DNA from: a bacterium | GTDB taxonomy: Bacteria; SZUA-79; Acidulodesulfobacterales; Acidulodesulfobacteraceae | NCBI GenBank assembly: GCA_027318865.1 | Contig: DAHVOJ010000002.1 | Coordinates: 16,986-80,985 of the forward strand | Direction of reading: 5' to 3' | Length of the DNA stretch: 64,000 nt | In this document: positions 62,435-64,000 of the stretch, one piece after another | How the letters are laid out: each line of letters starts with the position of its first letter | Numbering within the stretch: position 1 is the stretch's first letter | The notes under the pieces: generated by a model | Database searches by the model: none | The model's input: only the letters and a program-made list of their open reading frames with translations | What the model was told of the DNA's origin: nothing | Position numbers and translations under genes: made by a program

Positions 62435-63127
62435 CTATAGCATTTTTCTGGATTTTTGCAGAAGTTCCGCCACTTCATGGTCGGTAGTCTGGCTAAAATC
62501 TTCGTAAAACTCCCCTACCGCATAAAACTCTTCCGGAGCGCTTAAAACAACAACTTTATCTACCGTATTTTTTAATTCTTTCAAAGTATCTGCCGCAATA
62601 ACCGGAACGGCAACGATTATCTTAGACGGCTTTTCTTCTTTCACGGCTTCTATAACTACCATAACCGATGCGCCTGTGGCAATTCCGTCATCCACTATTA
62701 TGGCAGTCTTACCGAAGGCGCCTATCTTTTCTCCTTCACGCCTGTATATTTTTTCTCTTTCCCTTATCTCTTTAAGTTTGACCCGCTCTATCCGTTCTAA
62801 ATACCCTGCCGGCATATTAATGCGGGATATAAGGGATTCATTAAGATAAATCTTGGGCGATTTCCCGTCGACTATCGCCCCTATGGCTAACTCTTCCTGA
62901 TTCGGAGCGCCTATCTTTCTTACCAGCGCCACGTCTAACGGCGATTTTAAAGCCGCCGCAATTTCATAAGCAACGGGGATCCCGCCTCTCAATAAACCTA
63001 TTACTACGGTATTTTCGCCGCCAAACCCGCCCGCGGACAACTTTTCTCCCAACATCTTTCCCGCTTCCCGCCTGTTTTTAAATATCATATAATTTGTTCG
63101 GATGATGCTTTTATCCGCCTCCGGCAT
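62435..63127 (-). CDS. Phosphoribosyltransferase family protein
   Basis: VIGLLRGGIPVAYEIAAAL, AIIVDDGIATGASVMVVIEAVK (PRPP-binding motif). Confidence 0.93.
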   Translation of the reverse strand: MPEADKSIIRTNYMIFKNRREAGKMLGEKLSAGGFGGENTVVIGLLRGGIPVAYEIAAALKSPLDVALVRKIGAPNQEELAIGAIVDGKSPKIYLNESLISRINMPAGYLERIERVKLKEIREREKIYRREGEKIGAFGKTAIIVDDGIATGASVMVVIEAVKEEKPSKIIVAVPVIAADTLKELKNTVDKVVVLSAPEEFYAVGEFYEDFSQTTDHEVAELLQKSRKML

Positions 63128-63252
63128 CAGGTTAAATTAAGACAAAAGACAAACGGCGCCGTTATCCTCTGCTACAATACCTTACTCTACATATAATATA
63201 TATATAAGTATATCATTAATAAAAAATATTGACTATAAAACCTCAAAAAAAA

Positions 63253-63282
63253 TTGACTATAAAAATAAAAATAGTATATAAT
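63253..63282 (+). promoter_or_regulatory. Promoter of tRNA-Lys
   Basis: TTGACT (63253-63258), 18-nt spacer, TATAAT (63277-63282); second copy of TTGACTATAAAA at 63229. Confidence 0.65.
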
Positions 63283-63329
63283 TGATAGGCATAAATAATT
63301 TTCCCCTGCATTTTTAACGAAATTCATCC

Positions 63330-63405
63330 GGGCTGTTAGCTCAATTGGTAGAGCAACTGACTCTTAATCAGTAGGTCGCCGGTTCGATCCCGGCACAGCC
63401 CACCA
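63330..63405 (+). tRNA. tRNA-Lys (anticodon CTT), CCA encoded
   Basis: GGGCTGT...ACAGCCC acceptor stem; ACTGA-CTCTTAA-TCAGT anticodon arm; GGTTCGATCCC T-arm; ACCA end. Confidence 0.96.
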
Positions 63406-63572
63406 TCTAAAACCGCATATATAGTAAAGGTTTCCGGTTTTTCAACCCTTCGTCGATTTTAATTAAACATTATCATTTTTGACCCATTTTTGCCTTTTTT
63501 ATGGCGAGATTTTCACATAGGTGTATAATATCCTAAAGCGCTTAAAACGCTTGTAAAATAAGGAGGTATTCC

Positions 63573-64000
63573 ATGTCTATCGTGAAAAACGGCAAATATT
63601 ACTTCTATGACTTCGTCCATGAAGGAAAAAGATATAGAAAAAGTTGCCGAACTGCCGATAAAAAACTTGCCGAACAGGTGGAAATATCCGTTAAAAATGA
63701 CATAATCAAACAAGAACATAACCTGCCGTCGGCAAGAAATAAAAACTTGCTTTTTCAGGCGGCATGGGAAAGTTACCTGAAAAATAGCGGCAATACCGAA
63801 AAAACCATAAAAAGCAAAATCGACTCCAGTAAGCATATCCTGCCCGTTTTTAAAAATAAGAACCTAGGCAGGATTTCCTCCGCCGATATTAAAAACTATC
63901 AGCTTGAAAGAAAATTGGAAGTTAGAAACAAGCCAAAAAACACGGACAAAAGAGAGGGCGAAATAAATTACCGTTCGGTCAATATAGAACTTGCAACTCT
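63573..64000 (+). CDS. Tyrosine-type site-specific integrase, N-terminal part (truncated by window end)
   Basis: RBS aggagg; MSIVKNGKYYFYDFVHEGKRYRKSCRTADKKLAEQVE...FQAAWESYLKNSGNTEKTIKSKIDSSKHILPVFKNKNLGRISSADIKNYQLERK; phage-integrase N-terminal layout, 168 bp after tRNA. Confidence 0.8.
   Translation, partial: MSIVKNGKYYFYDFVHEGKRYRKSCRTADKKLAEQVEISVKNDIIKQEHNLPSARNKNLLFQAAWESYLKNSGNTEKTIKSKIDSSKHILPVFKNKNLGRISSADIKNYQLERKLEVRNKPKNTDKREGEINYRSVNIELAT

Overview
64 kb of an AT-rich bacterial chromosome, apparently deltaproteobacterial-like or from a related lineage (inferred from gene content only). About 54 kb is a nearly unbroken minus-strand housekeeping block: GAF/HD-GYP sensor (partial), accA, dnaE, guaA, guaB, ppx/gppA, gamma-carbonic anhydrase, dxr-cdsA-uppS-frr-pyrH-tsf-rpsB, deacetylase, argJ, secA, pmbA/tldE, PSRP, rhodanese, short ArgA-like GNAT, recN, nadK, aconitase, sugar transferase/O-antigen ligase, glgA plus three GH57 proteins plus DUF4912, panC, amidohydrolase, panD, glpK, toxin-antitoxin remnants, rsmA, tsaD, and cpoB/tolB/tonB-tolA/tolR/tolQ without an adjacent pal. 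The strand switches at about 53.9 kb to a B12-dependent ribonucleotide reductase (nrdJ). Its ORF carries a 416-aa intein with an atypical C-terminal Asp and a degenerate second LAGLIDADG motif. Two NrdR-box-like palindromes spaced exactly 31 bp precede it. The right end holds an exported orphan protein, a hemerythrin/tandem-DUF2249/COX1-like/DUF59 neighbourhood with a CRP/HcpR-like palindrome, a phosphoribosyltransferase, and a tRNA-Lys(CTT) followed immediately by a tyrosine-type integrase running off the window, a probable integrative-element boundary. The clearest non-coding findings are a 166-bp MITE-like element with perfect 20-bp terminal inverted repeats enclosing two dRS3-like palindromes, a 62-bp imperfect palindrome upstream of glpK, and an 80-bp compound hairpin upstream of the COX1-like gene.
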